Source: a gamma proteobacterium endosymbiont of Lamellibrachia anaximandri
GTDB taxonomy: Bacteria > Pseudomonadota > Gammaproteobacteria > Chromatiales > Chromatiaceae
Assembly: GCA_016756855.1 (NCBI GenBank)
Contig: JAESPD010000009.1
Location: forward strand, 1 to 64,000
Length of the DNA stretch: 64,000 nt
Reading direction: 5' to 3'
Shown here one piece after another: positions 26,499 to 34,756 of the stretch (positions are counted from its first letter, which is position 1; every line of letters begins with the position of its first letter). Under the pieces are notes generated by a model that saw only the letters and a list, made by a program, of their open reading frames with translations, was not told where the DNA came from and did no database searches. Both the position numbers and the translations under genes were made by a program.

Positions 26499-27968
26499 TT
26501 ACAGATGGGCCGCGAAGGTGGCGCTCAACTGGGTGATGGAGGCGGACACAAGTTCCAGTGCCGGAGCCGGGAAGATGCCCAATAAGACAATGCCGCCAGT
26601 CAACACGATGGCGGCTGCCATCTCGCTGGGCCGCAGGTCAGCGATATCCTGCATCTCCTTTCGAACAGGCCCGGTGAAGAGACGGCCGATAGTGCGTATC
26701 GCATAGGCAGCGCTGATCAATACGCCCAGGGTCAGTAGTACCACCAGCCAGCCCCAACGTTCGAAACCGCCAATCAGGACGTGTAGTTCGGCGATAAAAC
26801 CAAAAGTGCCGGGCAGGCCAACGGCGCCGATAAATGCAATCGTGGTGAAGAAGGCAAAGCGTGGTGCTACCCGCAGCAGGGAGCTGTAGTCGTTGATGTT
26901 GCGCGTGTGGGTGCGTTCATAGAGCAGTCCGATCAGCAGGAAAGTGGCGCCCGCCACCAATCCATGTGCCATCATCTGCATGACTGCTCCGGTCAGACCG
27001 GCAAAATTGAGGGTCGCGATGCCCAGCAACACCACACCCATGTGGCTGACCGAAGAGTAGGCGATCATTCGTTTCAGATCCCATTGTCGCCAGGCCAATA
27101 GACCACCGTAGACCAGACTTACCAACGCGAGGGCAACCAGAACCCCCTGCAGGGAGATGACGGCATCGGGCAGGGTCTGTGCGGCACGGATCAGGCCGTA
27201 GGAGCCCATTTTCAACAGGATGCCGGAGAGCAGGATGCTGATTGGACTCGGTGCTTCGACGTGTGCCAGCGGCAGCCAGCCGTGGATCGGGAAGATCGGC
27301 ATCTTGACCCCGAAACCGATGAGAAAACCCAAAAAGATCAGGACCTGTTTCTGTTCGGAAATCAGGTGCGCGCCGGCGCGCATCTGATCCATGGCAAAGG
27401 AGTGGTCCGGCAGGGTGTCGAAAAACACCAGCAGGCTAAGCAGCATAAAAACCGATCCGCCCATGGTGTAGAGCACGAAATTGAGTGCTGCACCCTGACG
27501 ATTTTTCCCTCCCCAGCGATCGATGAGGAAGAAGAGCGGGATCAGGGTCAGTTCCCAGAAGACATAGAATAGCGACCAGTCCTGGGCCATGAATACCCCG
27601 AGCATGGCGGATTCCAGCACCAACACCAGTATGTAGTAGCCTTTCACCTGCTTGGTGATGCTGGCCGAAGCGGCCAGGGCGACCAGACTGAGCAGGGTTG
27701 CCAGCAGGATCATGGAGAGGGAGATACCGTCGATGCCGACGGCATAAGAGGTGCCGAGACGCGGGTTCCAGGGCACAACCTCCATGAATTGCAGATCTGC
27801 AAGGGAGTTATCAAAGCCGGCGAATAATCGCCAGGAGAGCAGCAAGGCGATGGCGGATCCGAAGAGCGCGACTCCCCGGATCAGGCGTTGATTCTGTCCA
27901 GGAAGCAGAGCGATAAGCACTGCTGTGGCGACAGGTGTAATCAGTAGTTGAGTGAGCGAACCCATCAT
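26499..27968 (-). CDS. NuoM-like proton-translocating subunit (first gene of the dab operon)
   Basis: This 489-residue polytopic protein is the most NuoM-like of the set. It has VGIDGISLSMILLATLLSLVA, the conserved Glu in FYVFWELTLIPLFFLID, and the conserved Lys in FGVKMPIFPIHGWLPLAHVE. IAYSSVSHMGVVLLGIATLN and GAVGLPGTFGFIAELHVLIG are also family-typical. All classical ion-path residues that I can see are retained. It opens the operon 18 nt upstream of dabA. The promoter is presumably in the 28.0-28.2 kb spacer, which also holds a REP-like element. Confidence 0.9.
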   Translation of the reverse strand: MMGSLTQLLITPVATAVLIALLPGQNQRLIRGVALFGSAIALLLSWRLFAGFDNSLADLQFMEVVPWNPRLGTSYAVGIDGISLSMILLATLLSLVALAASASITKQVKGYYILVLVLESAMLGVFMAQDWSLFYVFWELTLIPLFFLIDRWGGKNRQGAALNFVLYTMGGSVFMLLSLLVFFDTLPDHSFAMDQMRAGAHLISEQKQVLIFLGFLIGFGVKMPIFPIHGWLPLAHVEAPSPISILLSGILLKMGSYGLIRAAQTLPDAVISLQGVLVALALVSLVYGGLLAWRQWDLKRMIAYSSVSHMGVVLLGIATLNFAGLTGAVMQMMAHGLVAGATFLLIGLLYERTHTRNINDYSSLLRVAPRFAFFTTIAFIGAVGLPGTFGFIAELHVLIGGFERWGWLVVLLTLGVLISAAYAIRTIGRLFTGPVRKEMQDIADLRPSEMAAAIVLTGGIVLLGIFPAPALELVSASITQLSATFAAHL

Positions 27969-28163
27969 GACCCAATCAGGAAGGTGAAAATATCAGGCAC
28001 GCCGGGCTTCCCTGGAAACCGGTGTGCCTCTTGGTCTGACAAAATGCGTGCTGACGGGTGCCGATACGCGATGAATCTGACCTTGAAACCGATGCGGGAA
28101 AATAGCACGAGACGGCGCAAAGGTCATCGATATATTTCTAATATGGTAATCAATGAATGGAGG

Positions 28164-28256
28164 CGTATGCCTGATCAAGCGTAGCGGATCGGGCATTTCT
28201 GGAGTGACGAAGGCATTGCTGGGCTACCGGTTCCGCTGCGCTTGAGCTGGCCTATA
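28164..28256. repeat. REP-like palindrome, copy B
   Basis: Left arm CGTATGCCTGATCAAGCG continues as TAGCGGA, and right arm TTCCGCTGCGCTTGAGCTGG ends in CCTATA. The arms match copies A and C in the AAGCG(T/C)AGCGGA core. The centre differs in sequence and length. It lies in the 294-nt spacer between the GTPase gene's 3' end and the first gene of the dab operon. Confidence 0.8.
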
Positions 28257-28262
28257 CTCTGG

Positions 28263-28802
28263 TTATTCGCGCTTCTGATGATCCAGGGAATGAAGCAACG
28301 ACTGCACCAGGATGGATACGTCCTGCCTGACCCTGGCATCCACTTCGAAAAGAGGGATATTCCGTGTCTGGTCATTCAGTAATGCCTGGTATTCGTTCAG
28401 TCTGGGTGTACTGGAAATATCCATTCGGGTAACACCGATAGCGACTCGGGTGCGCTGGATGAAGTCCCCGAATCGTTGCAGAAAAAACTGCATGTCTTCC
28501 AGCGGATCAGGGCGGGCATTGTCCACCAGCAGGACCAGTCCCATGCCACCCTGAATCAGGATGTCCCACATGAAGTCAAAACGTTCTTGACCGGGTGTGC
28601 CGTAGAGATGCACCCGCTTGTTGTCCACCATGTTGATGATGCCGTAATCCATTGCGACTGTGGTGGTGTTTTTACGATAGCGGAGCTCGTCCGTGGAGGA
28701 TTCATTGGTGGATACGGTATCAGTATCACTGATGGCGTTGATCGCAGTGGTTTTGCCTGCTCCCACCGGCCCGGTAAAGATGATTTTGAGGTCTTTTTTC
28801 AT
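28263..28802 (-). CDS. Small GTPase (COG2229-type, Rab/MglA-like)
   Basis: This 179-residue P-loop GTPase has Walker A GPVGAGKTTAINAIS, a switch-I-like KNTTTVAMDYG and switch II VHLYGTPGQERFDFMW. The G4 position reads VTRMD instead of NKxD, as is usual in this bacterial subgroup. I start at ATG 28802, overlapping the stop of the upstream gene (ATGA); the open frame to 28844 lies within that gene. Such GTPases often act with a partner encoded beside them in signalling or polarity. The upstream receiver-like protein is the obvious candidate. Confidence 0.88.
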   Translation of the reverse strand: MKKDLKIIFTGPVGAGKTTAINAISDTDTVSTNESSTDELRYRKNTTTVAMDYGIINMVDNKRVHLYGTPGQERFDFMWDILIQGGMGLVLLVDNARPDPLEDMQFFLQRFGDFIQRTRVAIGVTRMDISSTPRLNEYQALLNDQTRNIPLFEVDARVRQDVSILVQSLLHSLDHQKRE

Positions 28803-30001
28803 CCGTTTTTGCTGCGGAAAAAAGGTATCCAGTTGCTGAGCCAACTGGTAGAGGTCGGCTGTTTTTCCCCTGCATCAGCGGCAATCGGGATATAGTCGAG
28901 GCTCTTCATCGTCTCGCCTGTATTTGCCAGCCCCAAGGCGAAAACTGCGCTGTAGAAGCCGAAAACGTAGCGCTGCGGGATTTTTAGCTTTGCGGCCGTT
29001 TCGATGAGCGAGTGAGGTTGTTCCGCCCAGAGTGCGGCAATTTCAAGGGTGTTGGGCAGTAACAACAGACGCGTCAGATTTGGCCAGCGATCCAGGGCAA
29101 CCGCTCTATGGAGATCGGTGTCGTAGGGGATACGGCCCCGCGAGGCCCAAAGTGCGGTTTTCCACATGAGAGCATCGAGGCGCATGAGTGAATCTGCAGC
29201 TACCTCATCCGGTGAGAAGAGATCATCGCAAAAAGAGAATGAGAGACCACCCGGTGATATGGGGACAGCGGAGAGAGCCCCTAACCTGGATTCGCTCATA
29301 TTGATCTGCGCAATCTCTTCGTCGGGATAGAGGATAATGAAGGCTTCATCGGAAAACTGCAGTCGTACCGCCTGCCCCTTCTGTTTCATCATGGCAGTGA
29401 TTTGGCGCAGTTTTCCCTGGAAAAAACTATTCGGGTCGTAGCGGATATTGGTCTGCTGTTGGGCACTGTTCGTGTCGATATCGGGGGTCGACCCCAGAAA
29501 TGCATGGATATCCTTTTCCGCAAGGTGGCGGGCGATCTGATAGCCTGCGCTGCTGGAAGGGGCTCCCTCCATGACGACATCGTCACCACTCTCTTCTGCA
29601 GGCATGGCAGGCGCTGTCGCAATTTGCAGGCTGGGCAGGGTTGATGAGAGATTCTGCGGCTCTTTCGCCTGAGCTTCAGCCCGTAACAGTGCTTTTGCGA
29701 GACTGCGTTTTTTCAGAGGTTTGAGCAGGCTGATGAGGCTGCCTGTCTCCCGCGGCTCCCGGGAGATCACTATGACCGGTGTGGATGGATGAAGCTGTCG
29801 CTGCTCCTGGGCCAGTCTTACCCCTTTTTTATGGTCGAGGTCGATGATGACGGCGTCCGCCGTCTCCTCTTCCACCAGTTGGAAACGATCTTTGCAGGAA
29901 TCATGGAAAAACAGGCGTAGGCTGTTCCTTATGCGTTCATCGATGCCCAAGGCTGCGATGCGAACGGGTGGAGCCTCTATGGTTGTTTCACGTGCCTGCA
30001 T
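28799..30001 (-). CDS. Receiver-like hypothetical protein coupled to a GTPase
   Basis: This 400-residue cytoplasmic protein has no clear full-length family. Residues about 10-110 look like a degenerate receiver domain (VRIAALGIDERIRNSLRLFF, ADAVIIDLDHKKGVRLAQ, PVIVISREP). A linker rich in Ala, Pro and Ser follows. The C-terminal region contains FFQGKLRQITAMMKQKGQAV and AVALDRWPNLTRLLLLPN, and a winged-helix-like AAKLKIPQRYVFGFYSAVFA. I use the ATG at 30001; a TTG one codon earlier is also possible. The 3' end overlaps the GTPase gene. A role as GTPase regulator or effector is inferred from coupling only. Confidence 0.65.
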   Translation of the reverse strand: MQARETTIEAPPVRIAALGIDERIRNSLRLFFHDSCKDRFQLVEEETADAVIIDLDHKKGVRLAQEQRQLHPSTPVIVISREPRETGSLISLLKPLKKRSLAKALLRAEAQAKEPQNLSSTLPSLQIATAPAMPAEESGDDVVMEGAPSSSAGYQIARHLAEKDIHAFLGSTPDIDTNSAQQQTNIRYDPNSFFQGKLRQITAMMKQKGQAVRLQFSDEAFIILYPDEEIAQINMSESRLGALSAVPISPGGLSFSFCDDLFSPDEVAADSLMRLDALMWKTALWASRGRIPYDTDLHRAVALDRWPNLTRLLLLPNTLEIAALWAEQPHSLIETAAKLKIPQRYVFGFYSAVFALGLANTGETMKSLDYIPIAADAGEKQPTSTSWLSNWIPFFRSKNG

Positions 30002-30203
30002 CAAAGTACTTATCTGGAATCGAAGGCGAAGACGACTTGGGCCGCGGAGAATAGCCGAGACTTTGTTCGTATAAGATCGGCAATATTTTGCGTCACAAAT
30101 CGATGAATGAACAGGGCCAAGTGAGGCGGGAGCACTACTCTTGACGATTATTTGCGCGTGATTTTACAATCGTTTTCTCTTCCCGGAATCTGCTTCCCCA
30201 AAA

Positions 30204-30830
30204 TCAACCGGGTTGGGAAGGAGAAGATGTTTTTGCCAAAACCCGCTCCACTGTATCAACGATAGCTTGGGTTTGCGGGTCTACCTCGATGTTGATCCTG
30301 TCCCCGGGTTTGCGACTGCCGATGTTGGTGCGAGCCAGGGTTTCGGGGATCAGGTTGACCTCGAATTCGTTGCCGGATACCTCACCGATGGTCAGGCTGA
30401 TACCGTCGATGCCGATGTATCCTTTGGTAAAGAGGTATTTCTTCCACTCAGCAGGCAGTTTGAAACGAACCTGATGATTGTTTTCGGTTGCGACCACATT
30501 GACCACAACGGCTGTGCAGAGGATATGGCCGGACATTTGATGACCGCCGATCTCATCCCCGAAGCGGGCGGCCCGTTCCACATTTACCCGGTCGCCCGTT
30601 TTCACCTCGCCGAGATTGGTAACCCGCAGGGTCTCCTGCATCAGATCAAAACTGACTTGACCGTCCTCGATTCCGGTAACCGTCAGACAGCAACCGTTAT
30701 GAGCCACGGAGGCTCCGGGTTCCAGTCCATCCAGAAGCTTGCCTGGCAGATGTACTTTGTGGCGGCGAAACCCGCTTTTTTCAGTGATCTCGACGACCTC
30801 TGCTGTCCCCTGAACGATGCCTGTGAACAT
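30204..30830 (-). CDS. ribE: Riboflavin synthase, alpha subunit
   Basis: The enzyme dismutates two 6,7-dimethyl-8-ribityllumazine molecules to riboflavin plus a pyrimidinedione. The 208-residue length is typical. It has the expected internal duplication: N-barrel [12 protein letters not shown]...[13 protein letters not shown] and C-barrel HILCTAVV...[13 protein letters not shown], each followed by an ETLxxTN(L/I)G block. It is monocistronic in appearance, far from any rib operon in the window. The 18-nt gap to the upstream gene leaves no room for an FMN riboswitch. Confidence 0.95.
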   Translation of the reverse strand: MFTGIVQGTAEVVEITEKSGFRRHKVHLPGKLLDGLEPGASVAHNGCCLTVTGIEDGQVSFDLMQETLRVTNLGEVKTGDRVNVERAARFGDEIGGHQMSGHILCTAVVVNVVATENNHQVRFKLPAEWKKYLFTKGYIGIDGISLTIGEVSGNEFEVNLIPETLARTNIGSRKPGDRINIEVDPQTQAIVDTVERVLAKTSSPSQPG

Positions 30831-30848
30831 TGCTGGCTTCCTAGATTA

Positions 30849-31874
30849 TTACCGCGCAGGAGGCGCGTAGAGCAGGCCGCCATTTTGCCAGGTTGAATTG
30901 AATCCACGTTTCATTTTGAGCGGAGTGTTTTTCCCCAGATTACGCTCGAAAACCTCGCCGTAATTACCGACATTGCTGATGATTTGATAGGACCAATCGT
31001 TTTTCAGACCCAGAGATTTTCCTGCAGCGCCCGTCTTACCCAGCAGACGCAGAACCTCCGGGGTATGCGCGATCTCCAGAACGCGGTCGATGTTGTGGGA
31101 GCTGACTCCCATCTCCTCGGCATTGATCAGGGTAAACAGCGTCCATTGGACGATGTCGCGCCAGTTATCGTCACCTTCACGCACCACCGGGCCGAGTGGC
31201 TCCTTGGAGATGGGTTCCGGCAGTACCTTATAATCGCCAGGTTTTTTTGTGCTGGTGCGCAGGGCGTAGAGCTGTGACAGATCGCTGGTGAGGACATCGC
31301 ATTTGCCTTGTTCAAAATTCTTCAGTGCATCCAGTGAGGTATTTGAGTACACCAGATGAAGTTTCATCTGATGCCTGATGAAATACTCTTTTACGTTGGC
31401 TTCACTTGTGGTGCCGCCGATGACGCAGATGCTGCTTCCATCCAGGGCGAGGGCGCTACGTACCTTCATATCCTTGCGTACCATGAAACCCTGGCCGTCA
31501 AAATAGTAGATACCGGCAAAGTCGAGACCCGTACCGAGATCACGGCTCATGGTCCAGGTGACGTTGTGCGCCAGTAGATCGATGCTGCCGTTCTGCAATG
31601 CCTGCAGACGTGTTTGGGTTGTGTGGGAAATGAATTCAACTTTTTCGGCATCGCCGAAGACTGCAGCTGCCACTGCCCGACAGAAATCGGCGTCCATGCC
31701 TTCCCAGCGGCCTGAACTATTCTTCAGCGCAAATCCAGGTAAGCCCGTGTTGACACCGCAGCGTAGTGTTCCGTGTTTTTTGACGGTTTCGAGCGTACTC
31801 GCAAGTGCGGTTGTGCTGACTGCTGCCAACAGGAGTCCGGTCACTATCCATCGCATGATTCTATTACTGTTCAT
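30849..31874 (-). CDS. Amino-acid ABC transporter substrate-binding protein (AapJ-like)
   Basis: This 341-residue periplasmic type-3 solute-binding protein has a signal peptide (about residues 1-25, ending TTALAS). The mature start LETVKKHGTLRCGVNTGLPGF, then WEGMDADFCRAVAAAVFG and DLLAHNVTWTMSRDLGTGLDF, resembles AapJ/BztA general amino-acid receptors. No permease or ATPase genes adjoin it, so it is an orphan receptor that must work with components elsewhere or serve as a sensor partner. Confidence 0.88.
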   Translation of the reverse strand: MNSNRIMRWIVTGLLLAAVSTTALASTLETVKKHGTLRCGVNTGLPGFALKNSSGRWEGMDADFCRAVAAAVFGDAEKVEFISHTTQTRLQALQNGSIDLLAHNVTWTMSRDLGTGLDFAGIYYFDGQGFMVRKDMKVRSALALDGSSICVIGGTTSEANVKEYFIRHQMKLHLVYSNTSLDALKNFEQGKCDVLTSDLSQLYALRTSTKKPGDYKVLPEPISKEPLGPVVREGDDNWRDIVQWTLFTLINAEEMGVSSHNIDRVLEIAHTPEVLRLLGKTGAAGKSLGLKNDWSYQIISNVGNYGEVFERNLGKNTPLKMKRGFNSTWQNGGLLYAPPAR

Positions 31875-31925
31875 GGTGTTCTCGTTTTGATTGGCTCATG
31901 TGCTGTTTTATTGGTTTGCGCTGAA

Positions 31926-32288
31926 TTACCAACTGAAAAGTGTCCATTTAGGCACGTTGACATCGGCTGGGCCGCGCTTCATCTCCATTTCGCCGCTGCC
32001 GTCCGGATCAACCATGTAGTATGAGGGGCCGATATTCGGGGTTACTTTGATCATATAGAGATTATTGTTGACGCGATACTCCTCCACCGTGCGGTTGTGG
32101 TGTTGCTCCAATGTGACAGCCGGCTCCATGTCGGGTACGGAGAGATCCAGTTCCGATGCTCGGGGCAGGGGGTCGTTTGCGAATACCAATGAACTGCAAC
32201 AGAGAATAATTAAAATCGGCCACAATCCCGTTAAAGTCGGAATCGCAGATGCGCAGTTTGCTTGTGAAGAGAGTGCTTGGTTGAACAT
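31926..32288 (-). CDS. DUF2782 family protein
   Basis: This 120-residue exported protein has a hydrophobic N-terminal segment (GLWPILIILCCSSLVFA). A DUF2782 domain follows: VTLEQHHNRTVEEYRVNNNLYMIKV then GPSYYMVDPDGSGEME and a tryptophan-containing end (PKWTLFSW). The role is unknown; the family is common in gammaproteobacteria near DNA-polymerase or purine genes. Here it is flanked by an ABC exporter and a solute-binding protein. Confidence 0.85.
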   Translation of the reverse strand: MFNQALSSQANCASAIPTLTGLWPILIILCCSSLVFANDPLPRASELDLSVPDMEPAVTLEQHHNRTVEEYRVNNNLYMIKVTPNIGPSYYMVDPDGSGEMEMKRGPADVNVPKWTLFSW

Positions 32289-32433
32289 TATCGCTCTTAT
32301 CTCGTCCGTGGCTGGTCCCGGGTGATTATAGCAATCGGGTTTTCATGCGAAAACAACGCATTTGCGCTTTTAGCGGACAAGTTTTTTCTCTACCCCAATA
32401 GCAGCTGAGTAGCAGGGGTAAACAGATATGGAT

Positions 32434-34242
32434 TTATTGCTGGCGTCCGTACAGAGAGGAGTAGAGGCCATTGTTTGCGATCAGCTCCTCATGTCTTCCC
32501 TGTTCCACAATCCTGCCGTCTTCGAAAACCAGAACCCTGTCGGCCTGTTTCACCGCGCTCAATCGATGGGCGATGATGATAGTGGTGCGGCCAGTCAAAA
32601 AATGCTGCAACGCCGAGTGAAGGTTTCCCTCGGTTGTGGTGTCGAGGGCGGAGGTGGCTTCATCAAGAATAACCACGCAGGGGTTGGTCAAAACCATCCT
32701 GGCAATTGCCAGCCGTTGCCGCTGGCCGCCGGAGAGACGCACACCAAAACGGCCAATCAGTGTCTCCAGTCCCTGATCCATTCTCTCTATCGTAGCGTCA
32801 AGCTGAGCGATTTTCAGCGCCTGCCAGAGTTCTGTTTCAGGTACATCGCGGCCAAGTGTGAGATTGACCCGTACGCTGTCGTTTAGCAGCGCAGGGTGTT
32901 GTAGCACGGTTGCCACATGATCTCTTACCACGTCCATGCCGATTCGGTTGACCGGGATGTCATCGAACAGCACCTCTCCCGAAGCGGGAGGGTAGAGTCC
33001 GAGCAGAATCTGCACCAGGGTGGTTTTTCCTCCGCCGCTCGCACCCACCAGTGCCACTTTTTCTCCGGCGGATATTTGCAATGAAATATCCTTGAGCACG
33101 GAAGGCCCCTCGCCATAGGCAAAATGGATGTTTTTCAATCCGACGGAGACGGTTGTTTTGCCTTTGAACGGGTTTTCCATGTGGGGAAAAACGGGTTCCA
33201 GGTCGACCCTCATCAGTTGATTGATCCGGCCCAGCGCCGCCTGTGCACTCTGGTAGGCGTACTGAACGTTCAGTACCTCCTGCACCGGCCCCATCATGAA
33301 CCAGAGGTAGGCAAAGACAGCCAGCATCTCGCCGATCGTGAGGTCGGAATAGAGCACCATGAACATGCTCACAGCACGGAAAATATCGAAGCCGAAAAGA
33401 AAGATGACAAAGGAGAGCCGTCCCGCAGCGTCACTCTTCCAGGTGAAGGCGGCAGAGTGGTGGCGAATACTATCCGCCTTGTCGATGATGCGTTGAATGT
33501 AGTGACGTTCCCGATTGCTGGCGCGGATCTGCTGGATTGCATCGAGGGTCTCTTCCAGGGACTCCTGAAACAGTTGGAAGGCAGAGTTCTCCTCTCTTTT
33601 CAGACGCTTTACCCGTCGGCCGAAAACCGTCGTAAAATAGATGACTATCGGGTTCAGCAGCAGGATGAACAGAGCAAGTGGCCAGTTTATCCAGAGTAGC
33701 ACCAGGGCGGTGCCGGTAATGGTGAGCACCGCCACAAGAAATTTGCTGGTAGTCGTGCTGACAAAGTTGTCCACCGCATCCAGGTCGGTTACCAGGTGAG
33801 ATGCCACCGTGCCGCTGCCGAGGGTCTCATAGGCGGACATGGAGATGTGCTCGAGGCGTTGCAGCAGGTTCCGCCGGATCCGAAAGATGACATCTTTGGC
33901 GATGCAGGTGAACTGGCGGGTTTGCCAGACACCGAGGATCAGGGTGATCAGGCGTAATATCAGGGTAAGACCCAACACTGCGAGAATATAGAGCGTCGGA
34001 CCCTGCCAACCTGCAGGGAAGAGGCTGTCGATAGTGGCTATTGCACGACCCGGCTGATTGAGTAGCACTTCGTCAACGAGTAGAGGGATCAACAGGGGGA
34101 CGGGTACCGCAGCTATGGCGCCGAAGATGGCGATGATATTCGCAGCAATCAGTTCCCGCCTGTGCTGCAGGATCATGCCGGTCAGCTCATTCCAGGAGTA
34201 GTCTCGGTTGCGGACTGCCGTTTGAACACTGTTTGTAGCCAT
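32434..34242 (-). CDS. ABC transporter, fused permease-ATPase (MsbA-like)
   Basis: This 602-residue type IV ABC exporter half-transporter has a six-helix membrane domain (about residues 30-330). The ATPase domain carries Walker A VGASGGGKTTLVQIL, signature RLSGGQRQRLAIARM, Walker B VVILDEATSALD and the switch region IIIAHRLSAV. It presumably works as a homodimer. The substrate is not determinable; lipids, peptides and drugs are all transported by this class. The start overlaps the last base of the upstream small gene's stop (TAATG). Confidence 0.92.
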   Translation of the reverse strand: MATNSVQTAVRNRDYSWNELTGMILQHRRELIAANIIAIFGAIAAVPVPLLIPLLVDEVLLNQPGRAIATIDSLFPAGWQGPTLYILAVLGLTLILRLITLILGVWQTRQFTCIAKDVIFRIRRNLLQRLEHISMSAYETLGSGTVASHLVTDLDAVDNFVSTTTSKFLVAVLTITGTALVLLWINWPLALFILLLNPIVIYFTTVFGRRVKRLKREENSAFQLFQESLEETLDAIQQIRASNRERHYIQRIIDKADSIRHHSAAFTWKSDAAGRLSFVIFLFGFDIFRAVSMFMVLYSDLTIGEMLAVFAYLWFMMGPVQEVLNVQYAYQSAQAALGRINQLMRVDLEPVFPHMENPFKGKTTVSVGLKNIHFAYGEGPSVLKDISLQISAGEKVALVGASGGGKTTLVQILLGLYPPASGEVLFDDIPVNRIGMDVVRDHVATVLQHPALLNDSVRVNLTLGRDVPETELWQALKIAQLDATIERMDQGLETLIGRFGVRLSGGQRQRLAIARMVLTNPCVVILDEATSALDTTTEGNLHSALQHFLTGRTTIIIAHRLSAVKQADRVLVFEDGRIVEQGRHEELIANNGLYSSLYGRQQ

Positions 34243-34628
34243 TAATCTTCGTAGCAGCGGCGATAGGCTTTGATCTGACGTAAAACCGCGATGCGGCGAC
34301 GTGCTTCAAGAATACGGGCGTGCTCGGTATATTCCGCTGCACCCGAATAAGCGAGATAGCCATAGGCGGGGGGAAAGTAGAGAGTTCCGGCCCAGATGGC
34401 GCCGCCGTGAAGGGGATCTTCATAAAACAGCGGTTTGTAGGAGTATGTGCGACGCTCCAGCATGGCAATCTCTTTGTCAAGATCCAGACAGGTTTTCGCA
34501 TCGTCCCCTTCGTTAATAACAAAGCGGTCAGGATGTGGGTAGAGCGGAAAAGTCGGCTGAGCCACAGAGAGATTGCTGATCGTGATTCCGCACAACAGTG
34601 AAATCGCTTTGGGGTTTGCAATAAACAT
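34242..34628 (-). CDS. Hypothetical protein upstream of the ABC exporter
   Basis: This 128-residue protein starts MFIANPKAISLLCGITISNL, possibly a weak signal sequence. The rest is aromatic-rich (TYSYKPLFYEDPLHGGAIW, LYFPPAYGYLAYSGAAEY) and ends in a charged helix rich in Arg. I do not recognise a family. The stop shares its first base with the ABC exporter's start, so the two are translationally coupled and the protein may assist the exporter. An alternative is a periplasmic protein of independent function. Confidence 0.6.
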   Translation of the reverse strand: MFIANPKAISLLCGITISNLSVAQPTFPLYPHPDRFVINEGDDAKTCLDLDKEIAMLERRTYSYKPLFYEDPLHGGAIWAGTLYFPPAYGYLAYSGAAEYTEHARILEARRRIAVLRQIKAYRRCYED

Positions 34629-34646
34629 TTCGATAACAGCTTCTTT

Positions 34647-34740
34647 GTAGGCCGGTTCAAGCGCAGCGGAACCGGCAGTCCCTGGGACTCGTCAATTCAA
34701 AAGCGCCCGATCCGCAGCGCTTGATCGGTCCCACATTATA
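34647..34740. repeat. REP-like palindrome, copy C
   Basis: Left arm TGTAGGCCGGTTCAAGCG continues as CAGCGGAACCGG, and right arm CCCGATCCGCAGCGCTTGAT ends in CGGTCCCACA. It shares the AAGCG(C/T)AGCGGA core with the copies at 15429 and 28164. Note the paired C/G change on both arms, which keeps the stem intact. It separates two genes on the same strand. Confidence 0.85.
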
Positions 34741-34756
34741 GGTTTTTGTGCCGGCC

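Noticed and set aside
18508-27968. An ordinary NADH dehydrogenase (complex I) operon
   Set aside because: Only antiporter-like subunits are present; the NADH-binding, Fe-S and NuoA/H/J/K subunits are absent and dabA is embedded in the cluster.
30831-30848. FMN riboswitch upstream of riboflavin synthase
   Set aside because: Only 18 nt separate the gene from its upstream neighbour, far too short for the aptamer, and no conserved RFN elements were seen.
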